A stretch of DNA of 64,000 nucleotides from Alectoria sarmentosa. Its lineage: Eukaryota; Ascomycota; Lecanoromycetes; Lecanorales; Parmeliaceae. Below the pieces are notes generated by a model. The model had not been told where the DNA came from and ran no database searches. It was given only the letters and a program-made list of their open reading frames with translations. Shown here one piece after another: positions 10,372 to 21,000 of this stretch. Every line of letters begins with the position of its first letter. Within the stretch, counting starts at the first letter, position 1. The translations under genes and the position numbers were made by a program. The stretch lies in contig WOGZ01000003.1 in the NCBI GenBank assembly GCA_009733775.1, positions 62,001-126,000 of the forward strand, given 5' to 3'.

Positions 10372-12313
10372 TCAAGGCTCAAAATTTGGGCCAAAGAAGG
10401 CAATAAGGACTCTGAATACACGTACCCATAATATCAACGTGCCTAGTGTTAATGGTACACATTTAGCGGCGAAAAGCCATGCGTTTGAAAGCAAGACGAC
10501 ATGACTGCTGTTTCCATCTTGCTTCCGAGTCACAAATTGCGTCGAGAAGAAGTTCTAGATAAGTGTGAGCAAAAAGCAAGATCGTAGATATCTGGATGAC
10601 GGACTGATACAACTGTCGCAGGCAGATAAATTAGCGTTATCATGGTCAAGACCTTGACCGCCGCACCATCCTGCGTGCTTTCTTCTGTAAGGTTGCGTGT
10701 GGTGAGATTTTCTTGACGGCTTTCTTCTGCGAGTTGCCTGAGAGAGTGCCCATTCCCGAGGTCCAAAAGGCTTGAAAGCTACACCTCAATCGATGAGTCC
10801 TGTGATTCAAAGATGCACTTTTTCAGCTTACCAACTCTATCGTACTTTTCAGCTTTGCATGTAGCGTTCGAGCCTTCTCCCTGTTAGATGAGACATCTCT
10901 TAATTTTTCTTGGAAAGCAATATCGATGGCATCATAATCACCATCATCTGGTTCCTCCCACACACAGGGATCCTGACGGAAACGCCGGTAGTTCTCAATA
11001 AGGGAAAGAATGGCGTCACAGGTTGACCCGAGAACTAGAATGACGTCGAGGATTTGATCTTCAAGCTCTTTCAGATATTGACGTTCCTCTACCTGAATTT
11101 TGATCAACTTCTGCGCAGTTCTAGCGCCATGAGGAGTGGGGCTGAAGAGGAGGGGATGAAAAGTACATCGAGAAGCTGGGCCGGATCCTTCCCATCGATA
11201 GAGGCGACAAGTACTTTGTCTGACTACAGCTGGTCAGCAAAAGCATATCAAGCTGACAACATACTACTCTGCGCACCTGATATGTTATTCGTTCTGTAAG
11301 AGCGATAATGTATGAGCGCCAATCTGCCAACGTAGAGTCAAGAATGAGGGCATGTATCTCAAACGGATTGAGAGACGCAAGATCGGTGCAACTCCGGACA
11401 TAAAGATCCAAGGACGACTGGGTCCTTGCCGAGGCTGCAATCATGACCCAGCTTGAGGATTCATCAACCGCGGTATACCTGTGGCAAACTGCAGTTCGCC
11501 GAATTGACCATGGGCTGCTGCCGTCTCGCTTATTGAGCTCAGCATATCTAAGGCCGTATGCACATTCTGTATGAATTAGCAAGAAATGATGAGGTAGATC
11601 ATGTGACGAATTTTGGTACCGAAACCAGCTGAGCAACGAGTCCGCGGCTCGGTCTTGTCTGCTGCGAGCCTTCTATATCGTAGCTGGGGAGGACTCATCT
11701 CATTCTCGCAAAATTTTGCTCCAAAAAGCAGAACATACTCCCAAAACTGTGGAAGTACTTGAAAGTGGAGCATGAAAGCCTCAAAGAGCTCTCGCGTAAC
11801 CAACAGGCGGCTCAGTGAATTGACCTGGCGTATAAAACTGCCATTGGCCCATCAAATTGGAATCCCGGTTGAGGGCTTGGAGGACTCACTGACCATATGC
11901 GGAAACGATGCCTTGTTTCCTTTATCCCAATGGGCGTTAGCCCAGATAATCAATGCTACCATAAGGGCGCTGACCGTTTCGATTTGCTGTACGTCTTTAG
12001 GATCTAGGATATCCTGCCGAAGTAGTATGGGTGACTTGTTGTAGGTCGGTGGAGGATCCACATCTAAGGAACTGCAATGAGAGCGGTCTAGAAGAGACGA
12101 ACGCACAGAAGAACAGTCGGAGTCTTGTTTACTGTCCAAAACAGGTGCTGGACTGGGGAGTTTTTGCTGCCCCGGCTGCTGATGATGTACCTCGATGAAT
12201 GACTTCTTTCCAGGACGTTGAAATAAAGCCTCGGATTTACTCTCAAAGTACTGGTATGTCGCATGGCTCGGTTGATAGAAGAGTGCCTGCTTAATGTAGT
12301 TGGAGGTCTGCAT
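10372..12313 (-). pseudogene. CorA-like fungal membrane protein, one frameshift
   Basis: Six exons: complement(join(10372..10554, 10605..10778, 10832..11092, 11167..11223, 11277..11824, 11993..12313)). All junctions join family motifs cleanly: PKD/VNSLSRLLVTREL, TYQ/SDKVLVASIDGKD, LLD/VEERQYLKELED, IEL/LSSLLDLG and VVS/NFFSTQF. The C-terminal half has the coiled DSTxD-type region and two membrane segments (VLTMITLIYLPATVV and LFAAKCVPLTLGTLILW), as in fungal proteins annotated as CorA-like Mg2+ transporter domain. A GMN-type selectivity motif is not seen. Exon 2 is 548 nt, one base short of frame. The break lies at about 11645-11660, between LAADKT and DSLLSWF. Transport itself is doubtful for this family. 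Same strand as the kinase. Confidence 0.75.
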
Positions 12314-12879
12314 TCCTGGATTCTGTGCGGAGAGTTTAAACCTCAGACTCTGCGACCCATCAATTGCGCAAAAGGACAGCGTAGCTAGTATTTCACACGT
12401 CGAGACAGTGCCCGCTCATTTCGGGATGCTGCAACTTTAAGAAAATATCGTGCAGGGGATCGGCTCTGATGAGGATGTGATGCTCCTGTAAGATCGTGCC
12501 ACGTGGCGCCCGAGCTGTACTGCAGCCTTGCAAGAACTTCTGGCGCACGCTGACATCGATGCCCCGATAGTAAGGTAGGTAGGTAGTACAAGCACATAGA
12601 CATAGGGCATCTCAGGCCGACTGCTGCTACATAATCGACTTCGCCCTCGCCAATCCCATTCTTTACCTTTATCCATCATTCGGGTACCTCTCGCACGAAT
12701 AGGTGTGCTTTATCGCACTGCGGCAATCAGTCTCCACTCGCAATTACCAACTTCTCCGCATCATGCCGGGACAACAAATTATACATGATCGGTACATTGA
12801 TAGGACCAGGTTGCGAGCCTTACTGGCGTCAAAGTTTCCTCCGGGAACATACAAATGAATACCGCCTTCGCAGGTGACT
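12314..12879. other. Intergenic region
   Basis: Upstream flank of the CorA-like gene and 3' flank of the NmrA-like gene. It contains a CACGTG E-box-like site near 12500 and a short GTAG repeat near 12575-12590. No coding frame with recognisable motifs. Confidence 0.4.
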
Positions 12880-13795
12880 TCATGGAGCGAGACCTGCTCT
12901 TTGCAAAACTCCCCACGCAGGAGGAGAGAAGTAGGCAATCAACCCAACAACTAGGTACCAGATAAGAGGTAGAAATTTAATCTTCACACTGCCTGTTGCC
13001 TTGATGCCAACTCCTTTGCCGACCCATTTGTGGCCGCCATCTTCTTCCGCCATCTGCACCATTCCACGTGCCAGGTCATCGTAGGAGATTCCAGGCATGA
13101 CCTCGTGTAGTGAAAGCTCATATCCACGCGAGATGTCTTGAGTCAGTGCAGGAGGTTCCGCAGTGATCAAAGGAATCCAGGACTGCTCTTTCAGGTACTC
13201 GATCGATTCCCTGAGATCTCCGTATATGTAATAGCATCCGCGTTCAAGCACCCAGTGAAGCAGCCATGGTGTAGCTCCCGAAAATGTTGGGTTCAAGGAA
13301 GCCGAGCTCAGAAAAACCAAGATAGGACACTTGAAGCTTGAGCCTTCTTCTTTCCGTAATGCATCCAGTGCAGACACAATGCTGTGCGCTGTCCGGCGGG
13401 CAATGGAGCAGCCAGGTTCGTTGCTGTTCTGAGCGACGGCGCTGAAAATGACGTCTACATTTCGTAGACAATCTTTGAGTAATTCTGCACTCGAAAGATC
13501 GCCAACGAAACTCTGGATGGTTTCTGCTGTCTTGACATATGGGTGTAACGACTCGACTTTGGATGCAGAACGCGCGTATAAGTTGATGTTGACTTTTTCA
13601 GGTCTCTCATGGAGATATCTGAGGAGAGAGGACCCGGTGGAGCCTGGGAAAGTTTAGATTGGGTGTTAATTGGTTACGAAGATGAAAAGGCTAGGTTTAG
13701 GGCCTCTTGACAGGGACTCTATGTCGACCCGGGAATTATTGCTTTGATAGGTGTCATTACGTACCTGTTACGCCCAGAATGGCATATGTTGGCAT
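12880..13795 (-). CDS. NmrA-like NAD(P)-binding protein
   Basis: Model complement(join(12880..13643, 13765..13795)), 264 residues, fully in frame. The first exon encodes only the start and beta strand (MPTYAILGVT). The intron (GTACGT..TTCCCAG) splits the glycine motif, giving GVTGSTGSS with G8, G11 and G14, the Rossmann dinucleotide-binding loop of atypical short-chain reductases. Later come a VGDLSS segment, the DVIFSAVAQNS strand, FLSSASLNP, and a C-terminal hydrophobic stretch (LPLIWYLVVGLIAYF) that may anchor it to a membrane. The family includes redox sensors and oxidoreductases of secondary metabolism; the substrate cannot be told. It is intact while its two neighbours are broken. Confidence 0.85.
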
Positions 13796-15071
13796 TTTGA
13801 CCTAGTTGGCAACGAGGCAGTGATGGAGAAAGTCAAGGTATGCTGCTTCGGAAGGGTGGTATAGATACATATCGAGGTCTGGCATGAATATGATGCATCT
13901 TTGTTTGCGTCATTCTCGAGGAACTAATCAAACGCCGAAATCCGACTTCTGTGGTACTACGAGCAGTACGCCCATATCTATGACGCCCATCTGCAGCGTA
14001 CTCGTGTGCGAGGTATATTCCTGAAGACATCAAAGAACAATGTTTGGTTCAATTCAAGTGACCGAGAGTTCTTAAGGCTGATATCGGGCCGCTGATACTC
14101 AATCCTTCTAGCACTAGACATTTTCGCCTGCATCGGAGTGAGTGATGACCTCTTGTTACTTCAGAAAGGGAAGGGACGAGGGGGAGATGTTTCTTATGTA
14201 TATCCGAAGTATCGCCGAAACTTAACCTTCTATGTACATCAGACGTTGCTATCCTCCTAAGTTATACCCTTTCAGGTCTTCCAGGGATTAACTCGAGGAT
14301 TACCCACGAGAAGGCTGCGACATGTCTGAGTTCAAAACTTCAGAATACGACTGATCAACTTCAAACTTTCTTGAAGAACAGCTACAGTACATGAGTTTTT
14401 CTTTTAACACTTAGCTTACTTCAAAGACTACGTTATTGTTTACGTGCGATCTTTTTTTATAATAGAAAACAAGTTTCTCGTTAAGTTCTCGACCCCGTCA
14501 CGTTTTGAAAAATTTATATATATTTTACACGGCAAGGGAGCCCTGGTATCAAAAGTCTTTCGACGTATAAATATTTTCTCATGAAGGATCATGGTTCCTT
14601 CGTACGAAGTCGCGTTGCAAACCGTTTTTTGAGCGGATTTTCACGTTACAAGCCAATGTTTATTATTATCGTCGAGAATCATCAAAACTATTATTTAAAA
14701 TAGTGATTCGATAGAATATGTACGGGTACGCGCGCAGAACATAGAATAATACGTCAAATTTGCGAAACCTCACCTCTTCAAAATTAACCACACTGTGTTT
14801 GATCAGGGAAAAGTACAGGGTTTTGAGCTCAGACGTCTCCCAACCGAGCGCGGAAATCCTCCTCTATACCCGATAGGGTAAGCTCGGGATTCGGAATAAC
14901 GTCTGAAGACTGAGGCAAAGCATATACACGTTCGAGCCCTGGATACTCATGCACCCAACTACATGAAACCCTTGTGCATTCGCACTGGCCACGAACTGAA
15001 TACTTCGGCGCCATCTTTTGGGCAGATGAAGAATTAAAGCTCCGTCCACCTACCTCTCAACGCTCACCCGA
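13796..15071. other. Gene-free, partly AT-rich region
   Basis: About 1.3 kb without a supported gene. From about 14330 to 14800 the base composition turns AT-rich, with runs such as TTTATATATATTTTA and several short palindromes (for example CTTCGTACGAAG near 14600). This may be a relic hit by repeat-induced point mutation, or simply a spacer; no transposon protein is readable. The 5' flank of the next gene follows. Confidence 0.45.
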
Positions 15072-15695
15072 ATGCCGGCCTCAGCCAACACTACTACCTG
15101 GATTCCTGAAAACTACACAACCCCTTCCTTCCCCTCCCTCTATTGGCTCATCGGACCCGACGATCTCGTCCAGCCCAAATTTCTCTACCAGGTCCACGAT
15201 ATCTGGCGCTTCACTCTATTTTGGACCATCATCATCTTCGAGACTGTTCATTTGCTTGCTGGGACATACGCCGTGGTGATTGTGTGGTGGGGTGGGAGGA
15301 ATAGACTGAAGGAAGATGGGAAAGAGAATGGGGAGAAAAAGAGGCTTAAGAGATGCGGGGAGGGATCGCTGAAGAAGATCAAGGTGCTGTGGGTGGTGCC
15401 GGTCGTGTATGGAATTGTGGCAGGCGTGGAGGCAGTGCTGGCGGGCAGCGTGGTTGGGTTGATGTGAGTATGCCTACTATTTTCTGGGCCCTGTACGACT
15501 GCAATCTTTGGGGAGAGAGGTCTCGACGGGGTCATGGACTATCAATGAGGGGGAAGCTGCTAACTATTCGGCAGACTCGGCGCCGTCTACAATGCTGGAG
15601 GGTTCAAAGTGTCGACTTGGATACCATTTGTGTGGTCGTTGGTTAGTGTGCTAGTGTTGATCGTCTCGTCATTTTCCATACAAGGCGGACTATGA
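15072..15695 (+). CDS. TMEM170-family integral membrane protein
   Basis: Model join(15072..15463, 15575..15695), 170 residues. The intron (GTGAGT..CGGCAG) splits an isoleucine codon and joins VGL to LGAVYNAGGF. Three or four membrane segments: around RFTLFWTIIIFETVHLLAGTY, VLWVVPVVYGIVAGVEAVLAG, the VYNAGGFKVSTWIPFVW region, and the last one ending LVLIVSSFSIQGGL. This ending and the GGFKVSTWIP motif match the TMEM170 family, which in animals shapes endoplasmic reticulum sheets and the nuclear envelope; the fungal role is unproven. Reading through the apparent GTTAGT at 15650 gives the conserved C-terminus, so I leave that site unspliced. Confidence 0.85.
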
Positions 15696-16162
15696 CTCAG
15701 GCAAACAATTCTGAACTTGAGTTCCTATGCAAGAACAACAGAGTCTGCTGTGCTCTGACCCGCAGAGATGCCCTGCATTCCCTACTCAACGTGAACGGTG
15801 AGTGAATTCGTGTAAGACTTTTACTGCTACTATTAGACTAATTTCTAATCATGGCGTTCAGGGCACTGAAGCTTCAAATGTCCATCTGGCACGCCCGAGG
15901 CATTATGGTGTTTCGCATCAAAGAGCATCTCACAGCAGACACCACGAGCACTGCAAAGCCAAAGTCAACGGCAAGGGTCTAGTTCTTGGACTTCAGCGTC
16001 AGAGGTGAACCCGACTGACGCATTTACCACCCATCCTTCAATTGGTGGGCTTGGCTTGGCCCATGTGACACCTCGGGAAGTTCCACATCCAGTCTACCAG
16101 CGCTTATCATTCACTTATCGAGCGCCATTGTCGATGTTCAAGTACGCACCTCTTGATTTAAA
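15696..16162. other. Intergenic region between convergent genes
   Basis: Shared 3' flanks of the TMEM170-type and Pop3 genes. Only short motif-free frames are present. Confidence 0.4.
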
Positions 16163-17170
16163 TTAGGTTGGCGCGCTAGTCTGAATTGCATTGATCTTGA
16201 GAGCCAGGTATACTCCCTTGATTGCTTCTTGAAGCCATGGTACCTCCAGTTCTGACACGTTCTGTCTGATGAATTCGATCAATGACGAGGCGTCTGGTGC
16301 ACAATCTATCAGACCGACCATTCCAACTCGTGGAATTCTTAGAACGGTCTTCAGCCGGTCTTCAGCTCCTTCTGGGAGTATTACGATCCTCGTGGATGGC
16401 GATGAAGGTACAGCGAGAGATGCAGCTTTCATTAGAGGCGGCATATGTGAATAGAGAACAGATGACTGGCCAGAGCGAGGAATGAAGACTGCGGCCAACG
16501 GCTTGATATTGGCAGGGCCGAGAGAAAGTTGGGCACAAGTCTTCATTGCAATTACTGCACCCGAATTTTCGTGCTCAACGGTGCTTGGGTTAGATTTTTG
16601 AGCCAAGAGTTCCAAATACCTGGTGGTCGTGTTGAAACCAATGGTCAAGTGGTCATGTATCTCTGGCGGTGCAAGAGCACCCGTTTCTGTAAGTCGTCCT
16701 TCGGGACAAGCAGCGGAATGGTCTTCGATTGCTAGATCATCTTTTCTTTTCCTTTTCTTCGCCCGCTTCCCTTTCGAAGGAGCAACGTTCCGTGACCTGT
16801 GTTCACCAATAGGACTGAGCAGGCTGTATGAAGGATGAGTATCAGCCTTGGAACTTAGAGACCTGGGCACCCAAAATCAGAAGTAATGCATATTGGCTTT
16901 GACTCTGTCGTGACTTTTATGAGAATAGCCAAAAAGGAGAGAGCTAGTCAAGACAGCCAGGCATTCTGCCCTTATTACGGTTAGGAAAAGTCTACCTGCA
17001 TAGCATGTCCAGAATTTTTGTCTGCTTATCGGCAGATACTACAGGCCTGAACTGATCAGTAGAGGATCAATTGGGGCGTTTGAAGATAGAGCCCACCATT
17101 GCACATCTGTGTATGGCGTATCTAGGTTGAAGATTATCTTGGGCTTTCTGGATTGGGTTTTGCCCTCCAT
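16163..17170 (-). CDS. pop3: RNase P/RNase MRP subunit Pop3
   Basis: Model complement(join(16163..16823, 16996..17046, 17097..17170)), 261 residues. Exon 1 gives KIIFNLDTPYTDVQW, exon 2 (51 nt) PVVSADKQTKILDMLC, and exon 3 SLLSPIGEHR followed by a basic KGKRAKKRKRK patch. Then come LTIGFNTTTRYLE, PLAAVFIPRS, HMPPLMKAASLA, LPEGAEDRLKTVLRIPRVGMVGL, and a VPWL ending, all in the order of fungal Pop3, an L7Ae-like-fold subunit of the RNase P and MRP ribonucleoproteins that mature tRNA and rRNA. Intron 2 is long for this genome (172 nt). A longer in-frame start upstream exists, but this ATG gives the family-like N-terminus. Confidence 0.88.
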
Positions 17171-18005
17171 GAGAGAGCTACTTGCTCTGGGTGGGTTCTT
17201 TGTCAAGACTTTGGCACCACACTTCTCTGACACGGATTTCGCAACAGTGAGGCACGGCGAGGGAATATCTGATTGGACGTTTTTACTCGGAGGTTTTTGG
17301 TAGAGGATTCCGATCGAGATGTGCACTATGACCTCATATGACCTCATAGTGTACGGCGAAAAGGACCAAACTGCGCATTGAGGCACTTAGACTGTAGGAA
17401 TGGATCACATCAATCAACAAAAGATCAAAGAAATTAATTATCAGCTTGTTGTCATGGTACAATTCGACGTTAGATGAATAGTCAAGTACAAGTAGGTAAT
17501 AAAAAAATACCTTTACCTTGGAGCAGACCTCTTCGCACCAAAACATCCAAGCTACCGATTTTGAAGGGTCCCCACGGTCGGCTTACATACATGATGAGCC
17601 AAGCCAAGCGCGGGGTAGAGTAAAGTAAAGAGTGGTGGAGGTACTTGAATCATTTAATGCATTTCTGCCTACTTAGGTACCTAGAGTTTAGCTAACACTT
17701 TAATCCTTGTACTCCCTACAACTACCCGATTTTCAATCAACTGTCACTTTGCTCGTGTCTAGGTAATAATAATAAATAACAGACACACCCTCATCAGCTT
17801 CAACAAATACTACTTTCACCTCTCTTTCTTCTTCCTAAACACCCAACGACCTATGTTGTAAATTACATACCTCAGATTCCCACTTCTCTTCTCCTTTCCA
17901 CTCCTCAGCTTCATCACTGGCTTTCATCTCGCTCACTTCATCCCAACTCAGCCTCAGCTTCTCGGCCACAACACTCGGCCCAGAACGCTTGGCAAGCACA
18001 ATGTC
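17171..18005. promoter_or_regulatory. Divergent region between Pop3 and the ubiquitin hydrolase
   Basis: An 835-bp gap between two start codons. At 17324-17351 an inverted pair (CACTATGA and TCATAGTG) flanks two copies of ATGACCTCAT. Near the hydrolase start the plus strand is CT-rich (17810-17990), a usual fungal leader pattern. Promoter use is inferred. Confidence 0.45.
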
Positions 18006-21000
18006 ATGGACTCAGTCTTAACACGCTCGCCCCCCACCTCCCCTCGTGCAAAGTCCGCTGGCGCCAGAGAGCCTATGGAAGACACCGACTCTTCCGGCAC
18101 AAGGAAACGCCCTCGCTTGGACAGTGGAGACCGTGCTTACAGAAGCATGTCTGCCGACAGACTGGGAGCTACCCCTACCGACCCTGGGCTTGCTAAAGCT
18201 CCAACAACACCTCCATACGCCCCAATTTCATCCCAATCCTCAGAAACGGCCGGTGGGCTCCCATCTATGAGCCTTACCCCCAGCAAAGTGACCATCAATG
18301 TCCGAGAACCCAACACAGTCCCCTCTCCAACACCAGCCTCCGCTCAAATCGCTGGCATGCCTTCGTTGCGGGGTGGAGGCGGAGGCGGAGGCGACCATGT
18401 TCCGACCAGCTCCAAGGATCCTTCCAGTAAATTGGACTCTTCGCCATCCAACGTCATCTCCGTGACCTCCTCTCCTCCGCGCAGCCCCGAGATCGAAGTT
18501 GCCGAGATCGAAGATATGAATGATGATTCAGGAGAGACAAGATGGAAACCCTTGATAAGCGCCACAAGTTTCATGGACGCGAAGGATATTCAACAGAGTG
18601 TATTAGAGGACTTTCCGTACCTGGGTGAGAGGGGCAGGAGTCTGCGGAAAACTATAGCAGCGCTCGCCCAGACCTTTGAGAAGGGTCAGTGATTCAATTG
18701 GTCGCAAGGAATGGACCGACTGACTTCTCTCTAGGTGACCTTGATGACGGTGAATACTTTCGCCGCCTATCCATCTGGATCGAAATGTATCTTGAAACAA
18801 CAGAGCCACACGCCTCTCAATGGTGGGACATGTATTATGAAGAGCGTGCCATCTGGGAAGAGTTCCCGTCTTTAGTGGAAAGTCTCCTGAAACGAAGGTA
18901 GTATTTGTTACCTCCTTCGTATTACGTAACGATGCTGATCCGATTTCAGCAACAAGATTGGGAACCTCAGTTTGGCGCAGTCGAGTATTGGCGATACGAC
19001 GAGCGGCATCGACCCTCTGCAGGATTTCTTCGTCGCATATACGGCATTGGCCATGCGAATGACCCGAATTGATAGCCAGACGCTGGCTGGACACTTGGAA
19101 GATCCGGGGAATCCTCCAGACCTGATCTCCAATCGCTATCTTGTCTCTCTGGTAATACTTCAAAGTCATACGTCTCCATTCTGGAAGTCCGTCGTCGATA
19201 CATCGAGGTACGACGTCAAAGTCCCAGTGACCGCAATAGTCAGCAGATTCATACAACCGCCAGCAAGTGGTGTCACATGTATGACCGAAATCTGCCGAGA
19301 ACTCTTCGAGCGTTCACAGAAATGTCCCGTTATGACTCAGGATATCTGGGTCCACATAAATCTCGCCAACAAGGTGATGAATCATTATCGAGTTCTGCAA
19401 AGCAGCAGTGCGTCGACCGAGGAGGCTTGGCTCCCCTCATGGCTGAATTTACCTTCTCAACTGTATCAGTTCTTCTTGATTATTGATAATCAATTCCAGA
19501 CCTTGATCAGCAAACAGGTCTCAGCCCTGTCCATCGAAACGAGTCAAGGCCTTGTCACTGGGATGTCAACGCTTCTTCAGCACATTGCGTGCTCAGACGA
19601 ACGGCTGGCCCACAAGATTATACACGAAGAACTTGCTTTAATTCAAGATTTCGACAGGGACGATGGGGCTCTTCTTGTCGAGCTGGCATGGAAATTTAGA
19701 TTGTTGAAGAAGTGCATCCTTGAAGGTCGAATGGAAATCAGAGTTCAGGGTGTCGATACAATGCAACTGGAGTTGGTGCAAGTGTATCAGAAATACGTCC
19801 AAAGCCGTGAAGGCGGCAAAGACCATCCAACAGCCCAGTATCTTTCCGATTTCATGCTCGACAACAAGCTTGTGGATTACTTCGTCGGTGTCGAATCCCA
19901 CCCTCAGCTCATCAATAGATGTGCCAATATTGTAGGGTTCCTCGTTGTCACGGGCAGGTATACCGAAGTTCAGTCGGATGTCATCTGGAAAGGAGTAGTC
20001 ACAAGTCCAGATTCGCGATTTATCGATGCATTACTCAGTATGCTAAACGGTATTTTCAACATCTCCGGCTACCCGATATTGCTTTACCTGACCGCGAAGC
20101 TCAACGAAATCCCACTTTATGCTTTTGATGCTAGCATGAACAACTATGGCAGAATGCTGCTTGACCATCTTCGAAGAACATGGAACCAGAGCAAAAGCGA
20201 GAATTCTGTTTTCCCTCAGAGGATGGACATGGCGCCGTTCCATTTGTGCATTCGGCTCATCCGCCAATCTTTAGCCGAAAGCTCTTTGGAGCCTTCGAGA
20301 AAGCGAGAAATCCACAGTTTCGCAAGGAACGAACTCGGAAGCTTGCTCGATTTTGGGCCTAGTGATGTGGACAGAAAAGCTATCTACCAGGAATGCATCA
20401 AAGACATTTCAGATCGGACCGAATATGCGACAGGCAGTATTTCGGCCATGTCTGCTCTGATTGCCCAGAATCCTGAAGGGGAAATCATGTTGTTAACTAA
20501 AGGGTCGGATTTGACATCTTTGATGATCGAAGAGTTCGCACATATGATAGAGATCGAGCGATCGTCCAATGGTCAATCTCAGATGCTTGAAGAGCGCTTG
20601 GAGATCCGTTGCACTTTTCTCCAACACATCATAGTTTCGGCCCCAGACACTATCACCACCAGCGTTGGCAGTAAGTTGTGGGACTTTGCAGTAGGGTCTC
20701 GAGCGCTTCATGACCGGGCCCGATCCTACGGTTGGATGTGCTTCCTCAAAGCGTTACGACGCTGCAAGGCCACGAGGAATCCTTTTATCGACCAACTGAT
20801 CAAGGATTACCTTCCCCGACTGCAACCGCAGTACTACACCGGCGGCTGCTTACAATTCGTCCAAGAGGTTGTCCATTACCAATCATGTATGGTAACATCC
20901 AGACTCGATAAGGATGCTAACGGAGGGCCGACTGCAACAGACCTGCTTTGGCAATTGTCACTGACAGCCCCTCCGGGTAGCATTGAGCATAAATCCATAA

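Noticed and set aside
15640..15700. Third exon for the TMEM170-type gene after a GTTAGT donor
   Set aside because: Reading through gives the conserved SSFSIQGGL ending and a stop, while the spliced form loses it.
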